Positions 25,263 through 37,708 of a stretch of DNA of 64,000 nt are shown one piece after another. Numbering within the stretch: position 1 is the stretch's first letter; each line of letters opens with the position of its first letter. Source of the stretch: Bradysia coprophila (Eukaryota; Arthropoda; Insecta; Diptera; Sciaridae); NCBI RefSeq assembly GCF_014529535.1, contig NC_050737.1:6092487-6156486 (forward strand), written 5' to 3'. The position numbers and the translations under genes are program-made. The notes under the pieces were generated by a model. The model ran no database searches, was not told where the DNA came from, and saw only the letters and a program-made list of their open reading frames with translations.

Positions 25263-26131
25263 GCAACTCGGTGTTAAATGTTTTTTTAGAGACACGATCT
25301 CCTGTGGCCTCGAATGACAATATACATCAGTAAATCTATTAAAGAAAATTCTTATACAGTCGGCGACTCTGAAATGTGTGACAGATTTCGTTTCAGCTGT
25401 TTTTCAGCTGATCCATGCATGCAACCAAAGGTTTTTTCATTCAGGCAAACCAAAAACGTCACATTATCATACCATACCATACGCAGACCGCCATTTTATT
25501 AGATACGCGGGAACACACCACTTCTGATGATTTTACATGTAAAAAATTCAGCACATCATCAAGAAAGCCTCCCCAAAGTATATAGCCTTGACCATAGAGA
25601 GCATAGTGTTCACTTGGAAAACAATCGACGCGTCATTATTCATTTCATTTTAGCGCAATAAACATGCCGCATGCCGCATGACCTTACACACGGCAAACCA
25701 TTGCACATTTTGGTCGATTCCCTCTTATTCTGAGTGGGGCTGCTTAGTTTATGGTCGTTCGATTTTTATTTGACGGTACTTCAAAAGACGACGCAGTGTC
25801 TACTGTAATTTCATCAGCCTCCGAATATTTTCTGTGTTCTTGCTAGTAGCAGTCATGTGCTTCTACTTAATTAGTTAATTCTTCAACGGTGTGACAGCTA
25901 TTGTAGGTTACTTGGAGACAAAGTTAGTAAGATTTGCAACTTTTTTTTGTGAGTGTATGAGGAACAGGATGGTTGTAAGTTGTAAAATTTCGCGTAAAAG
26001 AGAAACGTTCTAAAAATCAATTGACAAGTCTATAGGGCTTAATGGCCTACACACTACTATTGCTCATATTACAGGCTGTTTTGTGATATTATTTTTCAAA
26101 AAATTGTGATCTGAAAAATATAAACATTTTA
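25263..26131. other. Gene-poor sequence
   Basis: Contains a solitary end related to the 12.5-kb palindromic element near 25393 and the motif CCCCAAAGTATATAGCCTTG at 25572, which recurs as a hairpin at 49810-49849. No gene is visible. Confidence 0.45.
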
Positions 26132-26510
26132 CTTTACTAGTGAGGTAAGGAAGCTATTCCCTCACTAGTGAAAACCTTTTCCCTCGCTCATAAAGTAATA
26201 AATATTATGCACGTATGACAAAGCGGCCGAGGCTTGCCGCGACGGCTTGTCATACGTGCATATTCTTTTTTATCGCATAAGCGAAAACGAGACAACAAGA
26301 TATGCGAATGACACTTTGACAATTTACAGAAGTATAATGTTTGTTTATATATCCTAGGTGAATAATTTTTTCGGGGAATCACACCGCGTATGCGATAAAA
26401 CGTTATACTTCACACGTGAAATAATTTGATATCTCGTATCCAGATGAGTAAAAGCGTCCGAGGGCTTCAGCCCGAATATAAAATTACTTCACTGGTATAA
26501 TAATATACTA
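26132..26510. mobile_element. Palindromic element interrupted by a second hairpin element
   Basis: The outer parts (about 26132-26200 and 26410-26510) align with the uninterrupted element at 28316-28516: both share ACTTTACTAG, CCCTCACTAG.GAAAACC, AAATAATTTGATAT and GATGAGTAAAAG. The middle, about 26206-26405, is absent from the 28-kb copy. It begins with a hairpin whose 18-base arms flank CGAGGCTTGCCGCGACG, followed by TTTTATCGCATAAGCG and, at the far end, TATGCGATAAAA. This is a nested insertion of one family into another. Confidence 0.6.
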
Positions 26511-26918
26511 TTACTATCGCCGCGCCGTCCAGACATGGGAATAGGCATTTAAGTCAAAGTAATCCAACATTTTCAACGAAACAAGTAGAATTCAGAACCC
26601 ACATGTAACACGTCACTATATTAGGTTATGTAGCTGCCATAAAGGTTTGCTATTGTGCTATTGCAGTGGTACCCTTTCCTGAACATATTTTGAGACACTT
26701 CTTTCTGCGATAATTTCCCAACCACTCTGACATGTCTATGCCTATGCCGAGCACGAAAATGCACTTCAATACATTTTTAGGAAAGTGTCACATGCAACAT
26801 GCAACAGATATATCCAGAAAAAACATCGATCTAGAAAATATGTAAAATTTCAATTTTATTGCTAAAGCAATCAACATATTACGGTTGTTAAGGCAAAATC
26901 ACTTCAACTTTGATCACA

Positions 26919-27816
26919 TTAATTATCTGGTTCATAGAAACAAGTCCTGGAACTCGCATCACAGTCATCGTACTCCTTCAAGTTTGGATTGTCCAACTTA
27001 CTCTCATGGACACAAGCACATCGAGGCGATGCTTCACCGGGCTGAAAATATCTCCGAGGGAAACCGGTCCAATGTCGATCGACGCCACCGCTCTGTGTTG
27101 TACACCATACTTTCGTGCCAGTGTCCGCACTCCACTCAATGTTGCAAGGCGGAAAATCTTGTTTTTTCATTTCTTCCTTTCGCTTATCTTCGATCGCAAT
27201 TTCAACTTGTTTTTCCACTTTACGATAGTATTCCGTCTCGTGGCCATTTTCGTCGTAGAATCGGCCGATCAAGCGCCCCTTCAGTATGTAATCCTTATCG
27301 TAAAATTCTTTCCACTGTTTTAAACTCAAAATTTCCCGTGCCTCAAGCGATAAAACATCGTCTATCGTATCAGTTATATTTTCAAAATCTCCAGATACGA
27401 ATGACACCGACGCATCGCGACCTGTAAATCAAAGTTTATCTCTGTCTCATTGAACAGTTCGATTTAAATTTAAAAAAAAATTAAATTATCGACTCACCAG
27501 CGAAAAAATGATAACTGCCACCTTCTCCATAATGTTTGACACCTTTCTGGACATCGTACACTGTGCCCATTATTGACAGGTACAAACCAAGACTGTTTTT
27601 TTCGCCATTGTATTTAGCCAATTCGTCCTTGGTAAACAGTCTCGTCTTTGGGACTGGTGCAGGTTCCGTTTTTTCAACATTTACACTAGCACCGGTCTCG
27701 CCGATAATATAGCCGTAGTATTGTTCTTTTATTTGGGGCCAAAATATTGCACTAAATATCGCTATAAATAGAATAAGGTAATGTTGACGAACCACCTCCC
27801 TCAAGAATGAAATCAT
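26919..27816 (-). CDS. Neuferricin (cytochrome b5-like heme/steroid-binding MAPR family)
   Basis: Two exons, 27498-27816 and 26919-27421, join in frame (codon GGT split across a GTGAGT donor and TTTACAG acceptor) to 273 residues. The start at 27816 precedes a hydrophobic segment at residues 12-25 (LILFIAIFSAIFWP), probably a signal or membrane anchor. The cytochrome b5-like domain follows, from RLFTKDELAKYNG through VYDVQKGVKHYG to FFAGRDASVSFVSGDF, which is the MAPR family core. The C-terminal half has the CNIEWSADTGTKVWC and RCACV Cys pattern typical of neuferricins (CYB5D2; Drosophila CG12056). Family members bind heme non-covalently and are linked to neuron differentiation and secretory functions. 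The length matches the family. Nothing is disrupted. Confidence 0.92.
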
Positions 27817-28315
27817 AATTTCTTCAAAAAAACTTTGATGAGAACAAAAAAAATAAAAATCTAAACAGAACTGGACGACTGAATTGATCGGAATGGAATG
27901 TGTGTTTATCACATCATGTACATACAAACAGAATGTCAACAGCGGCAGTGATGATGGATATCATGTACATTTTCTTCATGCAGTGTTGGCAGGTAAATGA
28001 AGGTGTGCTACGAATGTATACTAAATATTAAAACAATGCTGTTGTGGTGATCCAAATCATCGATAGTCAAAAGAGATTGAGATTGAGATTGAAATTATGT
28101 CAATCGAAGTGTAATATTGTTATTTATTCCTTAGTAACTTAGTTGTATGAACTTGTAGTTATAAGTGTAAGCCGATTGTCATATTGTGGTATCTGAAATC
28201 CAGATACGCAAATGCTGGTAAGTTGTTCCAAGGCAAAGCATTAAACAGTGGGCTAAATGGATGCTAACAAAACTCAACGAACTTTACCATCACAGTCAGC
28301 AACAGTCGTACAGTA
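27817..28315. other. Upstream region of neuferricin
   Basis: No coding exon is seen. The promoter of neuferricin should lie here, but no clear core promoter motif could be chosen. Confidence 0.4.
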
Positions 28316-28516
28316 CTTTACTTTACTAGATAGTAGGTAATGTGGATTTTCCCTCACTAGGGAAAACCCTTTATCTCGCTCGTGAAGTAAAATATCACAA
28401 GGGAAATAATTTGATATTTCGTATCACGACACGATGAGTAAAAGTACTTCGCGCTGAGGCTCTCGGATCCTTTTACTCATCTGGATAGGAGATATTAAAT
28501 TACTTCCCTGGTACAG
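28316..28516. repeat. Palindromic element, uninterrupted copy
   Basis: The inner inverted arms are AAATAATTTGATATTTCGTA..GATGAGTAAAAG and CTTTTACTCATC..GATATTAAATTACTTCC, with a GC-rich loop. It is the intact relative of the split copy at 26132-26510. It is noncoding. Confidence 0.6.
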
Positions 28517-29864
28517 TAATCTACTATACCATCACAGGTGAAAAGTGATCAACAATTGCCTCGGATCAACAATCACACGTGACTTTTCACTTTTATCCCG
28601 AGTTTTGAAATGGATTTTATCTGTCTATAACGATAATCTCGAGTTTTTACTTGACTCGATATATCTGTTTTCGACAGATAAAATATGGTATGCACCTATT
28701 GCCAGACTGTTATTTTGGCGTGTAGGCATTATTACATGCTCTGCTCTCCTAGAGCAATTCTTTTGTTTTCCCTAGCGATGTAATAAGCCAATTTCGACCC
28801 TATGGTCCATAGTATGGACCTCACCTAAAAGACTTCAATAATTAAATTACTCTCAGTGACTTTTTGGCGCCATTATGGGAAATTTTTAAATTTGAGTCAA
28901 AAATGTTCATTCTGAGCCCCACATATTCATTTTAGACTCAAAATGTACACATCTTAACTCAAATTAAGTTTTATTTTCTTGTATTATCTGGCGCGAACTC
29001 GTTTGGACGACACGGGCACTTGTCCGGAGTGTACTTATGGAATGGCGGCAGTGATCATAGATTCGATTAAAGCTTCTGATGGGACTGTAACAGTTTGGGT
29101 GTATTTCTTTAATTTACAGTTACCATTCTTCCGGGTGAGTGAGTGAGGTATAAAATTTCACGATTTATCGAATCATGGTATTTCGATTATTTGGCTGATA
29201 GGCCATAGGTTCATAGGTTGCACTTTCCATTGATATATAACGCGAAAACCATCTTCCAAAATCATTAATTTTTTTTTGCAAATTGTTAAAATAGTCGAAT
29301 AGAAAACCTCCAACTCCTTCTTTTTTAAACTTTATTTCATATTTCATTCAAACTTACAAAAGTAAAAATTCGTATCCAAAAGGCTTAAAAATACATTTTC
29401 CAATATTTTTCCTTTTTTTAGTACTTAAATTCGTGTTACAAATGAAAACGACTAGAAAATGAAATTAAAAAAAAAAATCGCATGAGTCTTACGATCGAAA
29501 TATTGAGGAGATTGTGAGCTAAAACTAAAGCGACAAACAAATTAAATTTAACATCAGTCATAATGCATGTTAATGACTGTGCTTTTAATATCTACCAGTG
29601 AGAATACGCGAAAAATATTCTTTTTTAAGAGTCAAGAGTATTTTGTAAGGCAGAAATTACATTTCTGGTCAATTTTATATCAATATACTAATATCTAACA
29701 TCAAACCAATATCTCTCAATGTTATCATGCTCACACAATAGCAGCGCTGCAGCACATGTTAGTTTACTACAATTTAAAGTCGTCATAATATTGCGATTGA
29801 GGACTTAGGATTGCAAGGATTGCATATACGTGATGAATGGGAAAGATCCGTAGAAACTACGATG
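28517..29864. other. Gene-poor sequence with a hairpin-family fragment
   Basis: 28698-28735 (TTGCCAGACTGTTATTTTGG and following) matches one arm of the hairpin at 48674-48770. No gene is visible. Confidence 0.45.
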
Positions 29865-30190
29865 GAAGAATTATAAGAAGTTACATTTTCAACAATTACA
29901 ATCCAATCGACGTTATTCATTACACATGCGATTTACACGTAATACATATACACACATAACTGTCGCAACGCTGGTAATGCATGTGCAATGAATAGCGTCG
30001 ATTGGATTGTAATTGTTACAGCTATCACAAAAAAGATAAATTTACGCTGCAATTGCGCTACAGAGGAAAGTACCGTAAGACAAATTTAAAACAAAAGATT
30101 TTCCGAAGCCGCATCTGAGCTTTTCATACAAAGCCGATCGTCGTTGAATTTATCTTTTTTGGGATATCTGTACTTCTTATAATTCCGTGA
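29865..30190. repeat. Nested palindromes
   Basis: Outer ends GAATTATAAGAAGT (from 29868) and ACTTCTTATAATTCC (to 30185) pair. Inside, ACAATTACAATCCAATCGAC (about 29894) pairs with its reverse complement ending near 30022 (GTCGATTGGATTGTAATTGT). A second internal pair is ACAGCTATCACAAAAAAGAT against ATCTTTTTTGGGATATCTGT. This suggests one palindromic element inserted into, or fused with, another. Confidence 0.6.
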
Positions 30191-30202
30191 CTGTAAAGAG
30201 AA

Positions 30203-30456
30203 GTATTTAAACTGATCGCAGGAAAAATGGAATTGATCGCAAGAAAAAGAAGAATTGATCGCCGAAGAACAAGAATTGATCGCAAGAAAAACAGAATTTG
30301 ATTGCAGTGTAATTTTTCATTTTACAAAATTTTACTTGACGGACAGTTTCTTTCTCTTTCTCTTTATCTCGCTATCAAATTCTTTATTTTTCTTGCGATC
30401 ATTTCTCTTTTTTTCTGCGATCAATTCTATTTTTTTCGCACGGTCAGTTTAAATAC
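30203..30456. mobile_element. Small foldback element with inverted tandem-repeat arms
   Basis: The left arm (30203-30295) is GTATTTAAACTGATCGCAGG followed by four units of GAATTGATCGCAAGAAAAA type. The right arm (about 30390-30456) holds the reverse units TTTTTCTTGCGATCA and ends CAGTTTAAATAC, which pairs with the left terminus. The spacer is about 95 bases with no ORF. It has the same architecture as the 3.3-4.7 kb element but an unrelated unit sequence. Confidence 0.65.
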
Positions 30457-31865
30457 ATGCCAAAACTAAAACTACAACTACCATGTATCATATTATTCAC
30501 CATTTCTAGTCGTACACCCCATGACCGCTATGACGGCTATAGCATTATAATTGTAGAGTGTAGAGATGTCCTAGAGTAAATTACTTTGAAACTCGATGCA
30601 TATAACTGCATTAGAGTAATGCTGAAAGGTGATGGAAGGCCAGTCAATTGACCAATGTCAATGGACTCGGATAATAAATGTTTCGCTTTAGATTTACGGA
30701 AACCTGAAACGAAATTTTTACTTTGTTTTTATATCTTACCCGGTCGGTATGATAACCGGAAAAGCATTGGAAATGGTTATGTGTAGCAACAAAAAAAATG
30801 TGAATGACTGGTATGAGGATGAGGATGATGACGCGAGTAGGTAGGAACTTATCGAGACACTATTACAGTTAGACAATATTGTCGAGTGGATATAACAAAT
30901 TATTGGTTTCCACGATTCAATTACTTTAGACGTTCAATGCGAAGGGTCTGATTCTTTTTTGCCTCTTTTTTAATGTTTCTCTAACGATCGGTTGTTGTCT
31001 GAACGCTGGTAAGAATTTAATTTAATTAAATCAGCGATTCGACAAGTTCCACTAGGAATGGCACATGTTCTGAGAGCAAAAATCTAAAGTGAATTCTTTA
31101 AAAACAAACGTAGGAAAAGCCACAGTTCATGGTAATGTAATGCATGCAATTGCCGCTAAATATTCAACAATTCGCTGATAAATGGACAAATCTCACCAAT
31201 TTCTGTTCAACATTGATTGATTCGTTTAAAATGTGAGAGTATCAGGGCTTAGTACTTCAAATCACTGCATTTATTGGTAATTTAGCTAGTCAGGATATTT
31301 TACAGGTCGATTCAATTCATCATGAGGGCTTTCCTAACACGAAACCAGAGTCCTTTTACAGTCGGCACATATTTGACCATTCATGTCGTTTGACCATCAA
31401 AATCGACCGGATTTAAATTTGATAAAATTGAATTCACTTTGGATTGGGGAAAGTATTGTAAAGTTTTTGGAAAAGTCAACTCCTTAATTCTGACTTTCTC
31501 TTCGGAATTTTCTACTACTTCAAATATTTAAATTAGTCTGAATGTTCATGCGATAGTCTATAATGTTCATCATGGTAATACTTCTGGGTAATTCGGATGA
31601 AAAGCAAAAAAGCAACAACTCCATTCTCTACAAACTAATGAACCGGCAATATGTTTAATGTTCAACTGAAAGGGGAAAAAATCAAAAATTTATAAAAACG
31701 ATATGGCAGCGCAAGAACTGCAATCTGATGTGAAAAGAAAAACTAAGTAAGAAAAAAATGAGTTAAAATACAGACATGGAACGAGCCATAAAAATCAAAA
31801 GAACAAATCCATATAAAAAAGACGTTGGATAAGACACACGTTCACGGCGGAAGAATCAGCGATAT
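30457..31865. other. 3' flank of ANKLE2
   Basis: No gene is seen. The ANKLE2 3' UTR presumably extends into the upper end of this stretch. Confidence 0.45.
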
Positions 31866-34800
31866 TCACTTCCATGCTCCACTATCTGTGGACGATGGTG
31901 ATGATGGTGATGTACATTCGAATGGTGACACCATCATTCTAGCCAATGGCGATGTGTCACTATCCGGACTGTAATCACTGGAGAAGTTGAGCGATTTCGA
32001 TTTGAAAAAATTGCTGAAACGAACCGTTTTCTTTACTGGTGACAGTTGAAATTTCATCGGCGATTGGAAGAGCTTTCGTACGGACAAATCAGAGGTCTGA
32101 CGTCCCTTGACTATAACACAAGGCGAAGGAAAACTGGAAAGAGAAATTGGCTTTTTGTTGTTGTTGGAATTTAAATTGAGACGAAAAACAAATTACTTTT
32201 CGATTTCCTCCTGTGAGTGCTGTTGAAGTGCACTTTTCCACTGAAGTATGCATGGGTAAGATAGTTTATCGATCTCAATGGTCTTTAAGGCATTCAGAAC
32301 ATGCATATCGGTTTTCGTCGGCTCGTCACTGCAATTAAATTCAATTATAAACGTCGAACAAAACCATTTTTCAAGCTGTTAATCAGTCCACGCACCCCAG
32401 TAAATACGTTGAGTAACTGTCCGGCACAATCGATTGGTCGCTTTCATCCTCGTAGTCTTCAATTAATTGGCTGGGACTGGAGGGTGGAGTGTAGAATATG
32501 TCATTTTCATCGTCACTGTTTTCAGCGTCCGACTGAAATCGAAGTTTAAATCAGTCAAAACTTCCACCAATCATATCGAGCCCTGGATGTACTTACAAAA
32601 AAATCGTCATCATCATCTGAATCATCTGGTGAACTTCTCCACTGATGTCCATTATCCAATTTATTCGAATTTTCTGGTGACTGCGAATCATTTTCATCGA
32701 GTAAGAAGGAGTTGTGACCCTAACAGGTTGTACGATGACGAATGAGCAAATTGTTCAAGACAAAATGAAATTTTGACTTACCGCAAACTTTGGCCTGCCA
32801 CGCCGTTGCTGTCGTGACACCTTCTCATTGCTCCACTCACAGTCACATTTACATTCACTCTGCCACAATTCACTGAAATCCTGTTCGGTTGTCATTACCT
32901 CCGGCGGAATGAGATGACCGTTCAAGAGATCGTCGCTATCCAGAACCCTTAACAAATGATTGATTACGCAAATCTTTTGGACATTCATGAAGAGCGATTC
33001 CTTTCGAAATAAATTTGGCTCTGAAATGACCTTCTTCGTCGATTCCAGTATTTGGGCTAGAGACGTTTTGAACTGAAAATAATAAAAAATGTGTTCAGAT
33101 GCAAAGATTCGGTTTACGAAAAGCAAATGAGTTTCCGCACCTTTCCCAAGTCACACGCACTCGACATCAAGTAATGTACAATCAAGCCCGCAAATCTCGA
33201 ATGTGTAGCTTGAAAATTTACATAATGAAATCTGGTATCATCCTTGTAACTGCTGATAAGTGAATTTAACCGCTTGACTTCGGACTGAAGCACATCGCTA
33301 ACGGATATCACACTGTCCAAATTGTATATGAGTGACACAGCCAGTCTTTTTGAGTAAACTTGGCACGATTTCTCCACACACGAATACGGAGAGCCGAACG
33401 AGGCAGGTACAGTAGGAGGAAGCAACGGTAAGTCTATCTTTTTCACAGACTTTATGAACGATTTCGAACGGCTCTTATCCCATTCACGATCCACAACATT
33501 CACCTCCAAATTGTTGAGCCGATTGCATAGGGTCGATATCGGTGTACTGAATGGCGTCGCATTTGCCATTCTGGTGGCGGCATTTCGATCGCGAGCCTTT
33601 CGCAGATGATTTTCCAATTTGTTCAAACCGTCCGACGAGCCAATGTCCACAAAGTCACCCAGAAAGCTCCAATACTCTTGCCATTTGATATTCTGATCTC
33701 TTGCTATCTCACGACCGATCATTTCGAGTCCTTTCTCGGTATCGGACAATTTCACGTGCCGTTCGGCGTACATTGGCGAATCGAACGCACGATCCGAGCA
33801 GTCACTCGATGCATTTGAGAGATTTAAGTCAATTAGCGGTTTGTTGCGGTACATGCTGTACAGGTCGGAATTGTACGAATGGGCATTGCCATTTGTGACA
33901 TTATTGGAATTTCCATCGATGGTCCGTGCCGCATCGTTGTCATTCGAATGAATATTATTATGTGAGTCGTCCGAATCGGGGACGGCGAAATTGTTGTTGA
34001 CTGATGATGTTGTGTTCGAGCTGGGTTCGTTGAAGGAAAAAAGTTTACGTGGGAAGACTAACGGATTTTTTCGATCGGGTGTGTTCGCAATCGGCGAACG
34101 GCTGGGTGATATTGGTCGACCTAAGCGTGGTGGCGTTTTCCAGCGCTTACGAAACGTCTGGTAACAAGAAATTTCAATTGAATTTTATCGATAATTTTGA
34201 CAGTGAATAAGCAATTACCTCAGCCTTTTCTTTGGACATTGGCCCAGCACATGCTTGGATCTGCATTTCTGGACTGAGCGGGTCCAACACAAAGCTCTGA
34301 AAATTAGAACAGTTGAGTTTTTAACCTAAAGACCTTCAATTTTGACGAAGTAGTGGTTACCGGTGGATTTGTTGGAGAAAATGGTTCGCCGATGATCGGA
34401 GGTATCGAATTATCAACCGATCGAATAACTGGCACATAGAATCGCTCTTCAAGTAGCTCAGCTATTTGATTTATCACTTCTTTGCTTGTGGTTTCCTGGC
34501 AACGAAAGCAAATTATCTGAAAATGGATGGGAAGAATGTTAGACGTTATTCAACGGTAGACTAGTCTCCCCCAAAAATCACTCACGTCTTTGGGATATTT
34601 TCCATCGGAATTGGCAGTATAACTACATTGTGCGTATGATGTCAACACTTCGACCGCTTCGACACAACCAAATTTCACAGCCAAATGAAGTGGTGTCTCG
34701 TTCCGGCCTTTCTCCGGCATATTCAGATACAAATCCAACAAAATTTTAGCGATTTCCTCGCAAATGTGCCCATTGTGTTTGTTATTATGCACCAGCTCAA

Positions 34801-36429
34801 TGTACAACGGATCGGCGATTGTTTTCAGAATCAGTTCGCACATTTTGCCATTCTTCGCCAGTGCAGCCACATGCAAGGCATTGTAACGTGTGCTCTCCTT
34901 TAAAATTGTCGGCGTATCACCACTACCGATCAGATACCGTGGATTGTTCCAAATGGTCTCTCGGACCACGTCCAATTTGCCCTGTTCGATGGACTTTCGA
35001 AATGCTACCAGTTCTTGTGTTTTCGGACCGCGGAATGGTGATTTGTCATGAACGGTTGATGGAGCTGCAATGGTATGTTGAAGAGATAGAGGAAAAAATT
35101 AATTTACGTGAAATTATGGAATTGACTTGAGACGCGAACGGCATTGAAAGAATCGTGGAGTGACATGGAGTTAGAGGTCTATACATTCGCTAAAGTTTCG
35201 CAGTTTTCTGGTCGGTCAGTAGTCGGACTATCATCGAAATTTTCATTTAACATGTAGATCAAGAGATTTGACCGGCCGGTTGATCTTCTTCGCAATACAA
35301 ATTCGAGTCAAATCGACTGTTCTTTAGAATGATAATCTTGCACTGGCTTCCTGTCGGTTATTAGTTTTCGTAAATGGTTGCCTTTAGGTGGAAATACTTT
35401 CTAATCACACCATTCTTTCAAGCGTGCTCTCGCAGAGATAGTTTTTCTCAATCGAATCAAAGTTTCTAATTTAAAACAAAAATGATTCTGCCATCACGTG
35501 CCACAATATACCATAATTCCGTGTGCGAAACGCTTCGAGTTACCTCATCTCGTCGCAAAATTATAAATTGTTTACAATACATACATGACGACATGGTCGT
35601 GTTGACTGGTAAAACAGCCATTCCATTTTTAGAAAAATTTACAGCTTCTTCATTCGTCTTGAACTCTTTCAGCCGTGCCTCCTTGTGAGTTTTCAGCAGC
35701 TGAAATGCTTCCTGTTTGTCGGTGAACACATTGTGATTTTCTGAAAAAAAGATCGAAATTTCGTTTGTGGCTTAAATCCATTCATCAACCATAATTGAAC
35801 AGCCGACAAGGCGATGAAAATTTTCAATTTTTATTGTTTCAGCAATAGACGCGTCTGGCTCTGGATATAAATAACCGAAATAAAAGGAAAATAAAAATAA
35901 ACATCGTGTCATGTAATACATGTTGATGTACCCAATGTTGAGCAAAGTAATATAAAACACAACCTTGCAATTCGAAGAAGAAGAAAAAGAAACACAAAAC
36001 AAAAACAGAACAATACGCAAATCCATTGACGCGAATCCCTCCAGTATCTGGTGATAGAATCTTACATAAAGCCAGTGATTAGTAAATGGAATGCGAATGG
36101 CATTGAATTATCGAAGAAATTATTTTCGTATTCTATCAGTGATGGAATTGCGTTTTCGGATAAGGCAATCCCGAATTATTCATAACCTAACCACAGTCAC
36201 GGTAAAGCTGGATAATAATTCTCCTGTTTGAGAATGAAAAAAATCCTATGAATGAACCTCCCGAAGTTCAGACAAACTTGTTGGAATTTAAAAGATTTTC
36301 GTTTTTCTTCCATTTGTTAATATCTATGGAATTCTGCACAAAACAATTTGTTTTCATTGTGAAGAACTGGTCATGTTACCTCGGTCATTGTCATTGTTGC
36401 TTGGAATAAATATTCCGTAAAAGGACATC
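31866..36429 (-). CDS. Ankle2: ANKLE2 homolog (ankyrin repeat protein of nuclear envelope)
   Basis: Ten exons join in consistent phase: 35585-35740, 34586-35064, 34361-34516, 34219-34296, 33141-34157, 32782-33072, 32597-32719, 32396-32532, 32197-32328 and 31866-32133, about 945 codons. The first has [20 protein letters not shown], the small alpha/beta domain before the ankyrins of ANKLE2. Then come the diagnostic [19 protein letters not shown] and [20 protein letters not shown], the family's [10 protein letters not shown] and [20 protein letters not shown], and a disordered acidic/Ser-rich tail. ANKLE2 regulates BAF dephosphorylation (VRK1/PP2A) and nuclear envelope reassembly after mitosis. 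The 5' exon is probably 36380 up to about 36429: it encodes [14 protein letters not shown] in the right phase, but the only nearby ATG (36429) is one base out of frame across a run of five T. I see no LEM domain or membrane segment in what is assembled. Confidence 0.9.
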
Positions 36430-36705
36430 GTTTCCACACTTCCTCCGATACGAGTTTGACAATTAAGCGAGTGAAACTAATTTTTGTGTTGATTGAAATT
36501 TCTTTTTATCACCGTCGCAATTTTTTTTTTATTTTTGTTGATTCCGTTATTTGCAATGAAGTTAGTTGAAAATACACTCTGTGTGTGTTGCACTATATGA
36601 CACATCGGTAAAGTAAATTCCACCGATTCCACCATAAATTGGGCGAGTTTATGCCAGGGATGCGTTGCTTTCTTTCAAATGTTTTTTTAAATTCTAATCG
36701 ATTGT
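36430..36705. other. ANKLE2 upstream region
   Basis: Contains poly-T tracts and CGAGTGAAACTAA at about 36468, a 13-mer that also occurs about 170 bases upstream of the SLIRP start. No further coding sequence is recognised. Confidence 0.35.
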
Positions 36706-36715
36706 GGATTTGAGC

Positions 36716-36893
36716 AAGGTTCTGAAAAAACAGGGTAAGACACTTCTGAGTTGATTACGAAGGCGGTGAAACACAAATTTTGACAATTTAAACATGTTTT
36801 GTTTAACACACTCATTACAGATTCGTGCACAATCTTTAACGAATGTGTTTCCCCCGCCTTCGTAAGTGTCTTAACCTGTTCTTTCAGAACCTT
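36716..36893. mobile_element. MITE with 10-bp target duplication
   Basis: The terminal inverted repeats are AAGGTTCTGAAAAAACAGGG and its imperfect reverse complement CTGTTCTTTCAGAACCTT. The inverted match continues through GTAAGACACTT and CGAAGGCGG. The element is bracketed by a perfect direct repeat GGATTTGAGC at 36706-36715 and 36894-36903. A 9- to 10-bp duplication is typical of Mutator-like elements. Length 178 bp, no ORF. Confidence 0.75.
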
Positions 36894-37086
36894 GGATTTG
36901 AGCTCTATTTCACAGGACTCTCAATTATTTCCACAATCTAAAGACTATTATGATCAGAGCGAGAAATTATAAATTTCCTAGAGGTACTTGTCAAAGTATT
37001 TGCTTCTTTTTCAACATGTTACGATGCGAGCGAGAGGACCAAGATCCTCGCCAAGATCAGTTTATTAAAAGTCGCCCTGGGTTGGG

Positions 37087-37456
37087 GCGAGGGGTGAGTC
37101 ACTTTTAGATTAAATGGATTAAATGGTATTAAATGGATTAAATGGAATAAAAATTGGATTAAATAGGAAAAAAGTTCATTTTACCAAATACTTTAAAAGT
37201 CTTAAAATGGTTGATTTTGATCGAACCACGTACTACAAGTCATACTAGAACGTTAAAAAGCATAAAATTCCACTTTTAGAAGTTTTTACCAAAAAAAAAA
37301 ATTCTATGTCTCACGAGTACTTAAACGCCCTGGGGATCGTGCGAATCTAATTTTCGTAATTAGTTTACAAATTTTTTAGGTGGGTGGCCTAATTATTTCA
37401 GTAAAACAAAAAAAAATTTTGGATTAAATGGATTAAATGGAAGTGACTCAGCCCTC
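37087..37456. mobile_element. Non-autonomous element with GGATTAAAT repeats and 8-bp flanking duplication
   Basis: The ends pair as GAGGGGTGAGTCACTT (from 37089) and AAGTGACTCAGCCCTC (to 37456). Just inside both ends lie short tandem GGATTAAATGG units (37111-37160 and 37422-37441). The direct repeat GGGTTGGG flanks it at 37079-37086 and 37457-37464, consistent with an 8-bp hAT-type target duplication. There is no ORF. Confidence 0.6.
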
Positions 37457-37708
37457 GGGTTGGGATCCTTGTCAAAATATTTTCTTATCTTTCAACACAA
37501 AACTCTCTAGACTGTTATGATGATAGAGAAGGGAATAAAATTTGGCAATTCTCGTTTTGATCATAACAATCTATACATAAGATTTTCTCTTATTGGTGAT
37601 TTACAACAAATGTCGCGACACCTAGCAGAAAAATACACAGTCACTTAGATGTATCCATAGAAAGTGGTCAGAAATGCGTAGCAGAAACAATATCGTACAA
37701 ATCATACA

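Noticed and set aside
25096-25317. 73-codon frame
   Set aside because: It mostly lies inside MITE copy B and is therefore repeat sequence.
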